Source of the DNA: Castor canadensis | Lineage: Eukaryota; Chordata; Mammalia; Rodentia; Castoridae | Direction of reading: 5' to 3' | Length of the DNA stretch: 64,000 nucleotides | Assembly (NCBI RefSeq): GCF_047511655.1 | Contig: NC_133387.1 | Span: 40,156,853-40,220,852 of the forward strand | In this document: piece by piece, positions 39,246 through 49,868 of the stretch | How positions within the stretch are numbered: the first letter of the stretch is position 1 | Layout of the letters: every line of letters starts with the position of its first letter | Translations under genes and position numbers: made by a program | The notes under the pieces: generated by a model | What the model was told of the DNA's origin: nothing | Databases searched by the model: none | Seen by the model: only the letters and a program-made list of their open reading frames with translations

Positions 39246-40185
39246 TTTATTCTACCTTCCCACATGCAACTGAGATGATACAGGACCATTCTACTCCTAG
39301 TAACTTAATTTATGAATCTTTTGGGATGGTCTGACTGTTATATTAATTACTTCATGCATTCTTAGAATTAGGATATAGTTCAGTTTTATTCTTCAGAAAA
39401 GTCTGCATTGGTTTACATAAAAATGAAACTTAGACCAGTAAGTGATTTGGAGCCATATAATTTCTCCTGTCTACTGACTTCTGCACATTAAAATTTATAG
39501 TATTTTAGGACTCTACATTCTCATGATGTCTATCCAGTTCCCACCTCTCACTCCTGTCCAATAAATACTTAAGTTTGTAACCCACCATTCATTTTTATAT
39601 CTTTTAATGGAGTATCTAGCAAATTGAGCTCCAGTCCCACATGAGAAGTGGTACCCCAGCAGTGTTAAGAAATGACTCCAACTGCTTTCTTGGCTTTGTA
39701 TTCAGACAAGTTTCCACCACTAGTTAATGCCAAAAGAAATTTGTCCAAGCAAGCAGTTTCTCCTCAGGACCTATTTCTTAATCCATAAAATTCACTTTGC
39801 ATGGTTGATAGGTTTAAAAATAATTTCTATAAAGTAAATAACACAATCTTTTTGCACAGTACAGAGATACAACACATTACTAATTTTGCCAAAGTGCTTT
39901 TAAAAGCCCTATTCTTTCTTCATTTAGTGTTGCCTGTTCTGTGCCTCCCATGCACATTCACCATTTAATCTCCATCACCAATTCAAAATCTGACACCCAT
40001 TTCTTAGAATGATACTGAGCAAGTTAAGCTTTCAGTGTTAACTTCACTTATCTTCAATTTTTCTTGCCAATGAATTTGCAGAAAATGATATAAAAGATTC
40101 CCAATTAATTGCAACCTACCCTGCAAGGTTTCAGTGAAACTACAAAACAAATCTCAATATGAGGTTGTCTTGTTTCTTTAAAATA
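39246..40185. other. Unassigned intergenic sequence
   Basis: About 0.9 kb of AT-rich DNA with no gene and no repeat that I can name. Confidence 0.6.
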
Positions 40186-40194
40186 TGAATTCAT

Positions 40195-40280
40195 GGGTTG
40201 GCAGAGTGGCTCAAGTGGTAGAGCACCTGCCTAGCAAGCATGAGGCCCTGAATTCAAACTCCACGATAGCCCAAAAAAAA
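40195..40280 (+). mobile_element. ID-like SINE with target-site duplication
   Basis: GGGTTGGCAGAGTGGCTCAAGTGGTAGAG...GAGGCCCTGAATTCAAACTCC with an A tail. ATGAATTCAT at 40185-40194 and ATGAGTTCAT at 40280-40289 form the duplication. Confidence 0.9.
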
Positions 40281-40404
40281 TGAGTTCATAAACAGAAGTA
40301 AATCCACTTCTTCAGTATATTTGATTCAACTATCTAATTATTAAGCCTGAGGAAGGCTCCATAACTATAAAGGATACTAGTTAATACAAACTAGGAAAAT
40401 CATT

Positions 40405-40660
40405 TCTTTTTAAAGGCAGAGTTTTGCCCTGTACCCAGGCAGGCCTTAATTTGCAATCCTGTCTCAGCCTCCCAAGTGCTGACATGATAGGCATGCATCT
40501 CTCTCTCTCTCTCCTCTCTCCCTCTCTCTCCTCCCTTCTCCCCCTCTCTCCATCCCTCCTTCCGTTCCTCCCTCTTTTTGTGGTGCTGGGGATATAGAGA
40601 TCAGACCCAGGGCCATGCACATGCTAGACAAATTTTTTCACTGAGCTACATCTCCAGCCT
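40405..40660 (-). mobile_element. Composite antisense SINE split by a CT-rich microsatellite
   Basis: An antisense B1-like part (40405-40497: CTGTCTCAGCCTCCCAAGTGCTGACATGATAGGCATGC) is followed by a C/T-only tract (about 40498-40577), and then by an antisense ID-like unit (TGGTGCTGGGGATATAGAGATCAGACCCAGGGCC...GAGCTACATCTCCAGCC). The 79-codon minus frame over it, rich in Arg and Glu, is an artefact of the tract. Confidence 0.85.
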
Positions 40661-40980
40661 GAGAATCACCAGTATTTTTTTCCAACATAGGATTAATGAC
40701 ATCACAGCATTATATAGGAAGAAAACCCTTGAAACAGTTCATTTTCTAAGGTACTGACTTCTCTGGCTCTATAAAAGCATGTTTAATGTTGCTCTACAAA
40801 AGCAAGTTGGATGTAACCACATCCATGGACAGTACTGGTCTGAAGCTACCAACTAAAGTTATTTATGGCACTTCTACACACACAGAAATAGACTGGAGAC
40901 CTGGTGTCCCTTTTTCACATGACAATAGCATAGAAAATTGCAATAGAAGTAACCAAAAAACATTTTTATAAAACATCATT

Positions 40981-41060
40981 CAGGTTGGGAATGTAGCTCA
41001 ATTGTAGAGTGCTTGCCTAACATGCCCAAAACCCTGGGTTTAATCAACAAGCATCATATG
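40981..41060 (+). mobile_element. ID-like SINE
   Basis: GGTTGGGAATGTAGCTCAATTGTAGAGTGCTTGCCTAACATG...CCCTGGGTTTAAT. Confidence 0.85.
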
Positions 41061-41104
41061 AAAAAAGTACTGTTCAGTTCTAAATATAGCCCTTTGATAG
41101 TCAT

Positions 41105-41260
41105 GATAACTTAACAAATATTTACTAAACAACTATTATGTACCAGGTATCATACTAGGCACTCTACATATTGCCTCACTTTGATCTTATCAAGAGTTTT
41201 TTTTAAAGTAAACACTTTTACCATTTTATTAGCAGGGAATATTACTCTTCACGATATTAA
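41105..41260 (-). repeat. MIR-like SINE
   Basis: TATTTACTAAACAACTATTATGTACCAGGTATCATACTAGGCACT...CTTATC...CCATTTTATTA is the order expected of an antisense MIR. Confidence 0.55.
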
Positions 41261-42977
41261 TTAATCAACAAAGTTAGAATTAGAAAAGTGGCTCCACCAA
41301 GATTGACTACCTGATTGCAAAGGTCATGTTCAAAGAAAAACAATATGACTGAATAGAGTTGGTGAGCACTCATCTCCTCCAAAGAAGAATGAAAGTAACA
41401 TGTATATAGCTGCATTTTAAGGAGAGTAACAGTGAGAGAACACTGAAAATCAAAAGAGAAACTAGAACCTTGTAAGATTCAGAGGCTCAAGACAAGAATG
41501 TAGCAAAGGAAACAAATGCCCAGTATCTGCCACCCAGGCTCAGTAGCCTGCAGAGGAGGTCTGCCTTCTTTGCAGGGGGTAAAAGTAAGAGATCCAGTGA
41601 ACTCTTATCAGTGTGGATGCTTGCAATCCTAGCTACTGGACAATATCACAATTTTCACAGACTTGCAAACCACTTAGATAAGTAATCTGAAATCTACACA
41701 GAAGACTGGCCATCTTGAAAAGATACCCTTTGCCTGAACTTTCACTGTTTTAGGGGTCCGAAACCACTACATATTCTGCTTTCTGGGACTCCACACACAT
41801 TCACTGCACTGGCTCTGGGCATAGCTTCCTCATAAACCCAACTTGGTCCAGAAGAGTGACTGAGACCCAAGTCTGATGTGTGCCATGCACTGTAAGGGCC
41901 ACATGTTGCAACATGAAGAGGAACGGGTGGTGCTGCCCTCAAGATCCAGGACATTAGAAAACTTGTCCTCTGAGACCAATGGTGTGGCCAACTACATGCA
42001 GACTTGGGCTAGTTCCATAACTGAAGGCAGCCACACACACCCTTAATGCCACCCTTCCTCCTTGTGCTATGTGTAGAAAACTGTTAGTGAGAGAGTGGTG
42101 AGGGAACACAATGGTTCTCATTGTTGCCCTACTAAGGAGACTTTGCAACTCTGGCTCTGCATTTCCTCCTCCCCCAGGTATACAAAGCCAAAGGTGCTCT
42201 CCTAAAGGAACTTTGCCTGGCTCCAGCAGGCACTGTCAGGGAAGGGGCGGAGAGAGAAGTACCACAATTCTTGATGATGCCCTACCTACATGGTTCCCAT
42301 ACCCACTCTGCCCCCACACTTTATCTTACCATCTACTGCCGAGGCTGTGTGTGGGGACCAGAGTGGACAAGAGTGCATGCTGCAGTTTCTGCCACTGCCT
42401 CTTCACCATACAGTCTGCACCTGTGCCAGCAACCGGCTGGAGGACGAGTGCTTCAGGACCTTCATCACTGCTTTGGCCACTACTGGCAGAGGCCCTTATT
42501 AGTAACAGAGTTAGCATCAAAATTGCCTAAACTCCATCACTTGATAGGGGCCACCACTCCTATTATAGGAGTAGCCACACAGTAAGCACCATATATATAT
42601 ATGGTGCTACTGTCTGCACCACACCCACCTAAACTGCTAGGGCAGCCCACAGAGTCAGAGACAGTAGATCTCTCTGATTCTGCCACACTATGCATCATGG
42701 CCAATTGTCATAAATCACAGCCATGGAGGCTATAAGAAGACTAAACTATAGTGCTCATCTAAAGATAAAACAAACTGACACCCCAAGAAACATCTTTAGG
42801 AAAAACTACACCATAAAAGTGGTAGAGATGTGTGACCAGCCAGATACACAAACCTCAATGTAGAGCACAAGAAATATGAAAAAAGTAGGTAATATGGTAC
42901 TTCCAAAAGAACATGCAGATTGCAACGAAACTAAAATAGATGAAATGTGTGATAAGGAATTTAAAAGAATAATTATA

Positions 42978-43168
42978 GCTAGGCATGGTAGTATAATCGC
43001 AGTACTTGGGGGGCAGAGAGAGGAGAATCATAAGTTGGAGGCCAGCCTGGCTACACAGTAAGACCCTATCTCAAAAATAAATAAATGGGGCTGGAAGCTC
43101 AAGTGAAAGAGTGCCTGCCTAGCAAGCACAAGGCCCTGAGTTCAAACCTAGTACTTTAAATAAGTAAA
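42978..43168 (+). mobile_element. Composite SINE: B1-like unit with ID-like tail
   Basis: AGCTAGGCATGGTAGTATAATCGCAG...AGACCCTATCTC is followed by an AATA-rich linker and GGGGCTGGAAGCTCAAGTGAAAGAGTGCC...GAGTTCAAACC. It is inserted in the old L1. Confidence 0.85.
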
Positions 43169-43261
43169 CAATAAAATGATTATGAAAATGCTTAATGGCC
43201 AAGAGAACACTGATAAACAGTTAGCAAATGAATGAGAAATTCAGCAAAGAGGAAGATTTTA

Positions 43262-43361
43262 AAAAAGAACTAAATACAAATTTTTGAAATATGGAGTTTA
43301 TAAGGTAAGTGAAAAAGAACTAAATACAAATTTTTGAAATATGGAGTTTATAAGGTAAATG
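43262..43361. repeat. Tandem duplication of a 50-bp unit
   Basis: The 50-bp unit at 43262-43311 recurs at 43312-43361 with one base difference (GGTAAGTG versus GGTAAATG). Lies in the old L1. Confidence 0.95.
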
Positions 43362-44387
43362 AAAAATAGTTGGTCAATAGTACATTAGACCAACCAGAAG
43401 AATATATGAACTTGAAGCAGGTGTTTTGAAGAGAAGGGTGGAGCAGGGGAGGTGTGGAAGGAAGGGAATTTAAGATCTTTAGAACACTATAAGACAAACA
43501 TGCATTTTTTTGTTTGTGAGGAGTCAATATTTAAGGGCATAGAAATCCTATTCAGTGAAATAATAGCAGAAAACTTCCCTAATTTTGGGACATCCCAAAA
43601 TGTAGACATCCATGTACACAAGGCTTATAGGACCACAAAAAAGCATAAATAAAAAAGACCTTCAACACAGTACAATATAGCTATATTGTCAAAATATAAG
43701 ACAGAGTTTATTTGCAAAAGAAAAGTGTTAAGTCACATTTAAGGGGATCCCCAGTAGACTAACAGCATAGTCCTCTGCAGAAAGCCTATGGGGTAGGGGA
43801 AGTTGAATAATGTATCCCAAGTTCTGAAAGAAAACAACTGCAAACAAAGATTACAGTACCTACCAAGGCTATGCTTCAGAAATGAAGAAGTAAAGACCTT
43901 CAAAGCAGCAAAAACAGAGGGAATTCATCACCATCAGACCATCATTACAAAGATCCTTATGCAAATCCTACATGCAGAAGTGAAAGAAAGATGGTTATCA
44001 TCATGAAAATATAAATTGCACTGAAAGAGTAGATAAAAAATAGAAAAGAGTCAAACATCAATACATAAGTCATCAAATCATAAAGATGAATAAGACAGGG
44101 AGAAAAAGGAATATTCAAAATACAAGAAAACAAAAATGACAGAGTGAGTCCTTACCCATCAATAATAATTCTGAACATAAATTCTCCAACTAAAAGATGC
44201 ATACTAGTTTTATGGATTAGTAAAAAGAGCCAACAATATGGTGCCTATAAGAAACTCACTTATAAGTAAAGATACACACAGTGAAAATGAAAGGTATAAA
44301 CTGATATTCCAAGCAAATGGAAACCTGTAGTGAGCAAGAGTAGCTATATTTACATCTGAAAAAATAAGACTTTAAGACAAAAAACTA

Positions 44388-44685
44388 GGGGCCAAATGTG
44401 ATGGTGCACGCCTGTAATCCCAGTTGTGTGGGAGGCAGAGATGAGACGAATGCAGTTCAGAGCCAGCCAAGACAAAAAGCAAGACCCTATCTCATAAACA
44501 AGCCAGGCACAATAGGGCACATTGATAGTCCCTGCTATGCAGGAACATTGGTAGGAGGACTGCTGTCCAAGGATGGCCCTGGGCAAAAAGTGCAGAACCT
44601 ACCTGCAAAATAAAACAGAAAAGGCTGAGAGTGGGACTCTGAGTTCATACCCCAGTACTGTCAAAACAAAAAAACAAGGAGAGCC
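44388..44685 (+). mobile_element. Composite SINE: two B1-like units with decayed ID-like tail
   Basis: The first unit begins GCCAAATGTGATGGTGCACG, the second AAGCCAGGCACAATAGGGCAC (about 44500), and a shortened tail GGCTGAGAGTGGGACTCTGAGTTCATACCCC ends before an A-rich stretch. Same design as 24585-25062. Confidence 0.8.
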
Positions 44686-45040
44686 ACTATGTAATGATCA
44701 AAGGATCAATCCAACAAGAAGATATGATTATGAATCTATATGCACCTAACGTCAGAGTACCCAATTTTATAAAACAAACACTAAAGGGAGAAACAGGATC
44801 CAGTACAATATGGGATGTTTCAGTACCCTATTTTCATCAATGACAGATCATCCAGATAATTTTTAAAAATCAAAGAAACATTAAATCAAACTTAAAGACA
44901 TTTACAGAACATTCCATCCAACAGCTGCAGATAACTCATTCTGTTTATCGGCACAAGGAGCTTCCTCTAGATTATACTATACCGTAGGCCACAAAACAAG
45001 TCCTAACAAATCTTACAAAACTGAAATCATATCCTGTATT

Positions 45041-45641
45041 TTTTCTTTTCTTTTTCTGTCTTCAAACAAAAATCCTTATTTACTACATTTTATTAGCATA
45101 TATTAATGGTACAAAAGCATTTCATTGCAGTATTTCTATACACGCATATGATGTACTTTCATCATAGTTACCCTCTCTACTACCCTTATCCCTCTCACCC
45201 TTGGTTTTTTTATGATTTTAATAGGCTTCATTATGCTATTTTCATTCACATAGACAATATACTTCAGTTATATTTACCCTATCACCCTCTTCTCTCACCC
45301 TTCCCACCTCTTGCTTATTCCCTAACCATCTCCCTTTTATATTCATGCCATTTCCCCCACTTACATCCAGATGTTGCATGTGATAGAAAACGTGATAATT
45401 ACCTTTCTAAGTCTGGCTTGTTTCATTTTTTGTGATGATCTTCAGTTTAATTCATTTTCCTGCAAATGATATGATTTCATTCTTCGTTATGACTGAATGA
45501 TAATTCATTGTGTACATATACATTTCCTGATCTATTCATGAGGTGATAGATAACTAAGCTGATTCCATGATGTGACTGTTGTGAATAGTACAGTAAACAT
45601 TGGTGTACAAATATCTATCATATTCTGATTTGGATTCCTTT
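45041..45641 (-). mobile_element. LINE-1 3' fragment nested in the older L1
   Basis: An antisense T/C-rich start leads through 3' UTR to the ORF2 end in antisense (GATGATCTTCAGTTTAATTC...GTGAATAGTACAGTAAACATTGG). TATCCTGTAT at 45030-45039 and 45642-45651 is a target-site duplication, extended further with one mismatch. The host L1 reads on across the insertion. Confidence 0.88.
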
Positions 45642-46585
45642 TATCCTGTATCTTTTCTGCTCACAATGAAATAAAAGTAGAAGTCATCAGCAAAATATAT
45701 TTTAGAAATTACACAAATGCATAACACTGATAGCACCATTTTAAATAAACCATGAGTCACCAATGAAAACAAGACTAAGAAAAATTCCTTGAAATAAATG
45801 AAAATGAATATACAACATACTAAAAGTTGTGGAATGCAGTAGCAGCAACACTAAAAAAAGAAGATTGTAGTAATACTGCTATTTAAAAAAAAAGATTTCA
45901 AATAAACAACTTAATGATCATCTCTAGGACTTAGAAAAGCAAGAACAAACCAAACCCAAAACTAGTAGAAAGAAAAAATAATAAAATATCAAAGCAGAAA
46001 TAGATGAAATGTAGGAAAAAAGACTATACAAAGAAATCAATTAAACTAATCTTGAGTTTTCAAAAAGATAATCAAAGTAGAAAAACTTTTAGCTAAGAAA
46101 AGTATAATTAGGGATGAAAAATGAAATACTACAACTGCTACCACAGGAATACAATAGATCATTAGGAATTGTTAAGGAAAACTATAACAAATTGGAAACC
46201 TAGAAAAATAGACAAATTTCTGGACACATATTATCTATCAAAGTTGAGCTATGAGGACATAAAAAACCTGAATAGACCAGTAACAAATAATGAGAATGAA
46301 TCAGTAATTTAAAAAAATTCTCACAACAAAGAAAAGCCCAGCAATAGATAACATCACTGTTGAATTTTACCAGACATTTATAGAAGAACTAACACCAATT
46401 CTTCTCAAATTACCCCGTAAAATAAAAAGGGAGGGAACTCTTTCAAACTCATTGTATGAGTCCAGAATTTCCTTAAGCCACACAGGAGCATAATAGCAAC
46501 AAAAAGGGGTGGGGGGGGGAAGTTATAGACTAATATTCTTGATGAAAAGAGATGAAAAAGATTCTCAACAAAATGCTAACAAGTC

Positions 46586-46705
46586 AGAGCTAGATGTGGT
46601 GGATCATTTCTGTAATTTCAGCACTTGGGAGGCAGATGCAGGAGGCTTATGAGTTCAAGGCTACAAAGTAAATTCTACAGCAGCCTGGGTTATACAAAAA
46701 ACCAA
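46586..46705 (+). mobile_element. B1-like SINE
   Basis: AGCTAGATGTGGTGGATCATTTCTG...CAGCACTTGGGAGGCAGATGCAGG...CAGCCTGGGTTATAC, inserted in the old L1. Confidence 0.85.
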
Positions 46706-46739
46706 AATACTAGCAAATCAATTTCAGCAGGATATCAAA

Positions 46740-47560
46740 AAGATCATTCACCATGATCAAGTTGGTTTCATTCCAGGTATGCAAAGATGGTCCAACAAAT
46801 CAACAAATATAATATGGCACATTAATAAAATGAAGAATAAAATCATATTATCTCAATAGATGCAGAAAAGCACTTGATAAAATTCAACATCCCTTCATGA
46901 TAAAAATCCTGAACAAACTAGGTATAGAATATTGTATGTCAATATAATATAGGAGATATATATATCTCCCACAGCCAACATCATACTGAGTAGGGAAAAG
47001 CTAAAGGTATTTACTCTAAGATCAGGAGCAAGAAGACAAGGGCATTCAGTCTCACCACTCCTATATAATAGAGTAATAGAAATTTTATCCAGAGCAATTA
47101 GGCAAGAGAAAGAAATAAGAGGTTTACAAGGAGGAAGGGAGAAATTCAAAATATCTATACATGCAGATAATATGATTTTATATACAGAAAAACCTAAAGA
47201 ACCAACCAAAAGATTATTAGAATTGATAAACAAATTCAGTAATGTAGCAGGTTAGAAAATCAATATTTAAAAATCAGTAGCTTTTCTATGTATTGGTAAA
47301 CAATTTTCTGAGAAAGAAATCATCAAATCAAATCACATTCACAATAGGTACAAAAAAATGATAAAATACATGGGATAAATTAACCAAGGACATGACAGAC
47401 CTTTTCAAATGAAAATTATAAAACACTGAGGAAAGAAATTGAAGAAGACACATGCACAAAAAGGGAAGCCCAAATTCATGGTTAAAAGAATTGATATTGT
47501 TAAAATTTCCATACTACCCAAAGTGATCTTCAGATTTAAGCAATTCTCATTGAATTCAAA
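46740..47560 (+). pseudogene. L1 ORF2 reverse transcriptase remnant
   Basis: This is the best preserved part of the old L1. It runs from the segment before the active site (GTTGGTTTCATTCCAGGTATGCAAAGATGG) through the active-site region (TATACATGCAGATAATATG; the family encodes a YADD-type box here, and this copy has an Asn codon AAT in place of the second Asp) to the thumb. Inactive. Confidence 0.65.
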
Positions 47561-48049
47561 TGACATCCTTCATAGAACTAGAAAACAGTCCTAAAATTCA
47601 TATGAAAGCAGAAAAGTCTTTGAAGCTATCTTGAGCTTGTGGATATCCACATGCAGAATATTGAACACCCTTCACAGAATTCAACTAAAAATCAAAATCT
47701 AAATGTAAGACCTGAAATTCTGAGACTACTAGAAGAAAATATAGGGGAAACACTTAAGACCTTGGAATGATCTGGACAGGACTTCCAAAATACAGGAAAC
47801 AAATGTAGAAATTGACAAATGGGATTACACTGCACTAAAAACCTTCTGCAAGCAAAGGAAACACCAACAGAATAAAGAGATAACCCTGAAAATAGGAGAA
47901 AATATTTGCAATTTATTCATTTGACAGAGCATTAACATCCAGAATATACAAGAAAAATTCAAAATGTAATAAAAACCAAGTAACCCAATTAAAAAATCAG
48001 CAAATGAGAAAAAGTTCAAGGCATTAAAAATATTAAGAATTATGAATAT

Positions 48050-48140
48050 GGAGGCTGACAGAGTGGCTCGAATTGTAGGGCACCTGCCTAGCAAGTGTGA
48101 AGCCCTGAATTCAAACCCCAGTCCCACCAAAAAAAAAAAA
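48050..48140 (+). mobile_element. ID-like SINE with target-site duplication
   Basis: GGAGGCTGACAGAGTGGCTCGAATTG...AATTCAAACCCCAGTCCCACC with a 14-A tail. AAGAATTATGAATAT (48035-48049) and AAGAATTGTGAATAT (48141-48155) flank it. Its insertion point is within AT-rich sequence at the end of the old L1. Confidence 0.93.
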
Positions 48141-48155
48141 AAGAATTGTGAATAT

Positions 48156-48849
48156 AATAAAAGTTAAGGCAATACTTTTGGAGGGTTTTAAACATCAGAC
48201 TAAAAAATGTGAATTCTAAAAACACAGTACACAATTACTGGAAGAATTTGAAATTACTGGAAGCTTGAGAATCCTGTAATAGACTAGTATTTGGGGAAGG
48301 TTAATCAGATACCAGTATGCATTTGAATAAACAGAAACTACAGAGAAGCTACATAATTCATTCCAAAAGACATGGGCTTGAAATACAGTAAAAGCAGTAG
48401 AAACAGAGAAAGTGGAAGGCTCTACATAGCGAACACAAAACCAAGGAGGTGAGCAGAGAAGAGGTCAGTTTGGGAAATAAGGCATTTAGACAAGTTTAAA
48501 ATGCTACCTGGAGTTCAGGAGAGCTCGCAGTACATAAACTTTGAGAATCAGCTGCAGAGAAGCTGAGAGTTAATATTAACTCTTTGAGAAGCTGAGAGTT
48601 AATATTAAAATTTAGTAAAGGAGTAAATAAAAGGAAAAGAAGACCAAAATAAACTTCAGGGAAAATTCTATTTAGGAGGAACTGGGATCTGATTTTAAAA
48701 TAATTGGGACAAATAAAGCGAAGAAAATATAGTCAGAGATGTAGGATGAGAATTAGAAGATAGGTTTTCCAAGCTAATGTAGAAAGCATGGTCACCACAT
48801 TACCACACTCCCCCAGTGCTCTCACTGGTCTTGAGTTTTCAGTTAATTT
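48156..48849. other. Intergenic spacer with a 23-bp tandem duplication
   Basis: GAGAAGCTGAGAGTTAATATTAA occurs exactly at 48557-48579 and 48586-48608, 29 bp apart. I see no gene or named repeat in the rest. Confidence 0.8.
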
Positions 48850-49148
48850 TGTAGTGCGAAGGAGGGGACAGTTTGGCAGGAAACTCAAGCTTAAGGAAAC
48901 TGGACCTGAAAAGGGTCACAAAGCACTGAGGATAAAGTAACCAATAAAAATTGAAGACAACCATATATGGGTTAAGCTTTGTTTCTCACTTCTGTTCTCT
49001 GCTTGAAAGGCTATATAAGGCAAAGCCCCTTTGTTCTCAGGGCTCAGCTTTTGGACATGAGACCACTGAGTGTGTGCCAGCACAATAAAACATTGCTTCC
49101 TGAGGAACTTCCTCAGTGTCCTGTCTCTCTGTTCAAGAATCCTCAACA
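48850..49148 (+). repeat. 5' LTR
   Basis: It starts TGTAGT and ends CAACA. CCAAT lies at 48941-48945, a TATA box (TATATAA) at 49012-49018 and the poly(A) signal AATAAA at 49084-49089. This gives the U3-R-U5 layout of a short (299-bp) gammaretroviral-type LTR. Confidence 0.92.
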
Positions 49149-49152
49149 TTTC

Positions 49153-49172
49153 TGGGGATTCTTGTCTGGGAT
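49153..49172 (+). other. Probable retroviral primer-binding site
   Basis: TGGGGATTCTTGTCTGGGAT starts 4 nt after the LTR. It fits the complement of a tRNA-Pro 3' end with a 2-nt insertion and three mismatches, so the primer assignment is tentative. Confidence 0.55.
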
Positions 49173-49868
49173 TTGGAGACGGTGTTTGTTTTTTTTTTTC
49201 ACCTCCCTTGTCTCTGGGGTGCATCCCCTGGACCACCAGGAGAAGTGATCCCACCAGGCACCAACAGACGGTTTGATCTGGAGGAGGGACTCGCCCTCCC
49301 AGTGAGTTGGAGTGAGGGCCTTGGACTCACAATGGAACCCAGAGAGATGCAGGAACCAGTGAAGGGCATGCCACCAATCAGACTCGCAAGAACCCAGGTT
49401 CAAATATTAGGCCTGCCCCTAAGTTTCAGAAGGGGAGCCTGATCACCTCCTGGAGTCACCCAAGTAACTTTGAGCAAAAGCAAAACCATGACTCCTAGGC
49501 ACTGGAAGCAGGGCAGAAACATTGGATGCCTACATATGAATGTGTATGAATGAGACATAGCCTGGCTATAAAACGAAAGCGAGTCCTGATCTGCAATTCC
49601 ATGGTGAACTCATATGGTCTAGGGTGAGCCCTGACAGGGTCTCTGGTGTGAGGATTGTATGGACTCCACTACAGCTAAGAGATGCCTAAATTCCCATGAG
49701 GGGAGGACCCTGTGTAGGTACAGTTCCTTGCCAGGTGACTGCATTCAGGTCACCAATAAGGGGCACATATTGTTCTTCCCTGTGTGTTGGAGAAGAGGAC
49801 CCCTTACCTCTCCTCCAGAACCCCCTACACCTCCGTGTTTCTGTCGTGACATCTGGTAATGGGAGGAA

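Larger units (their letters stand above)
41390..48049 (+). mobile_element. Old LINE-1, 5' region to ORF2, heavily interrupted
   Basis: From about 44060 the + strand follows L1 ORF2: an endonuclease-region phrase (TATGGTGCCTATAAGAAACTCACTTA), then sequence before the reverse transcriptase (AGGCCACAAAACAAGTCC). The reverse transcriptase follows, with AGGAGCAAGAAGACAAGGGCATTCAGTCTCACCACTCCTATATAATA and GCAGATAATATGATTTTATATAC at the catalytic site, and then the stretch ending GGAGAAAATATTTGCAATTTATTC. Upstream (about 41390-44060) is less certain: it is probably ORF1 and a GC-richer 5' UTR, and explains the open frames at 42111-42585. The 3' end is missing after about 48049. Stops and indels are everywhere. 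Younger insertions are listed separately. Confidence 0.75.

Noticed and set aside
42111-42585. Open frames of 139 and 104 codons
   Set aside because: They lie in a GC-richer segment probably belonging to the 5' region of the old L1; overlapping frames are open together and show no protein similarity.
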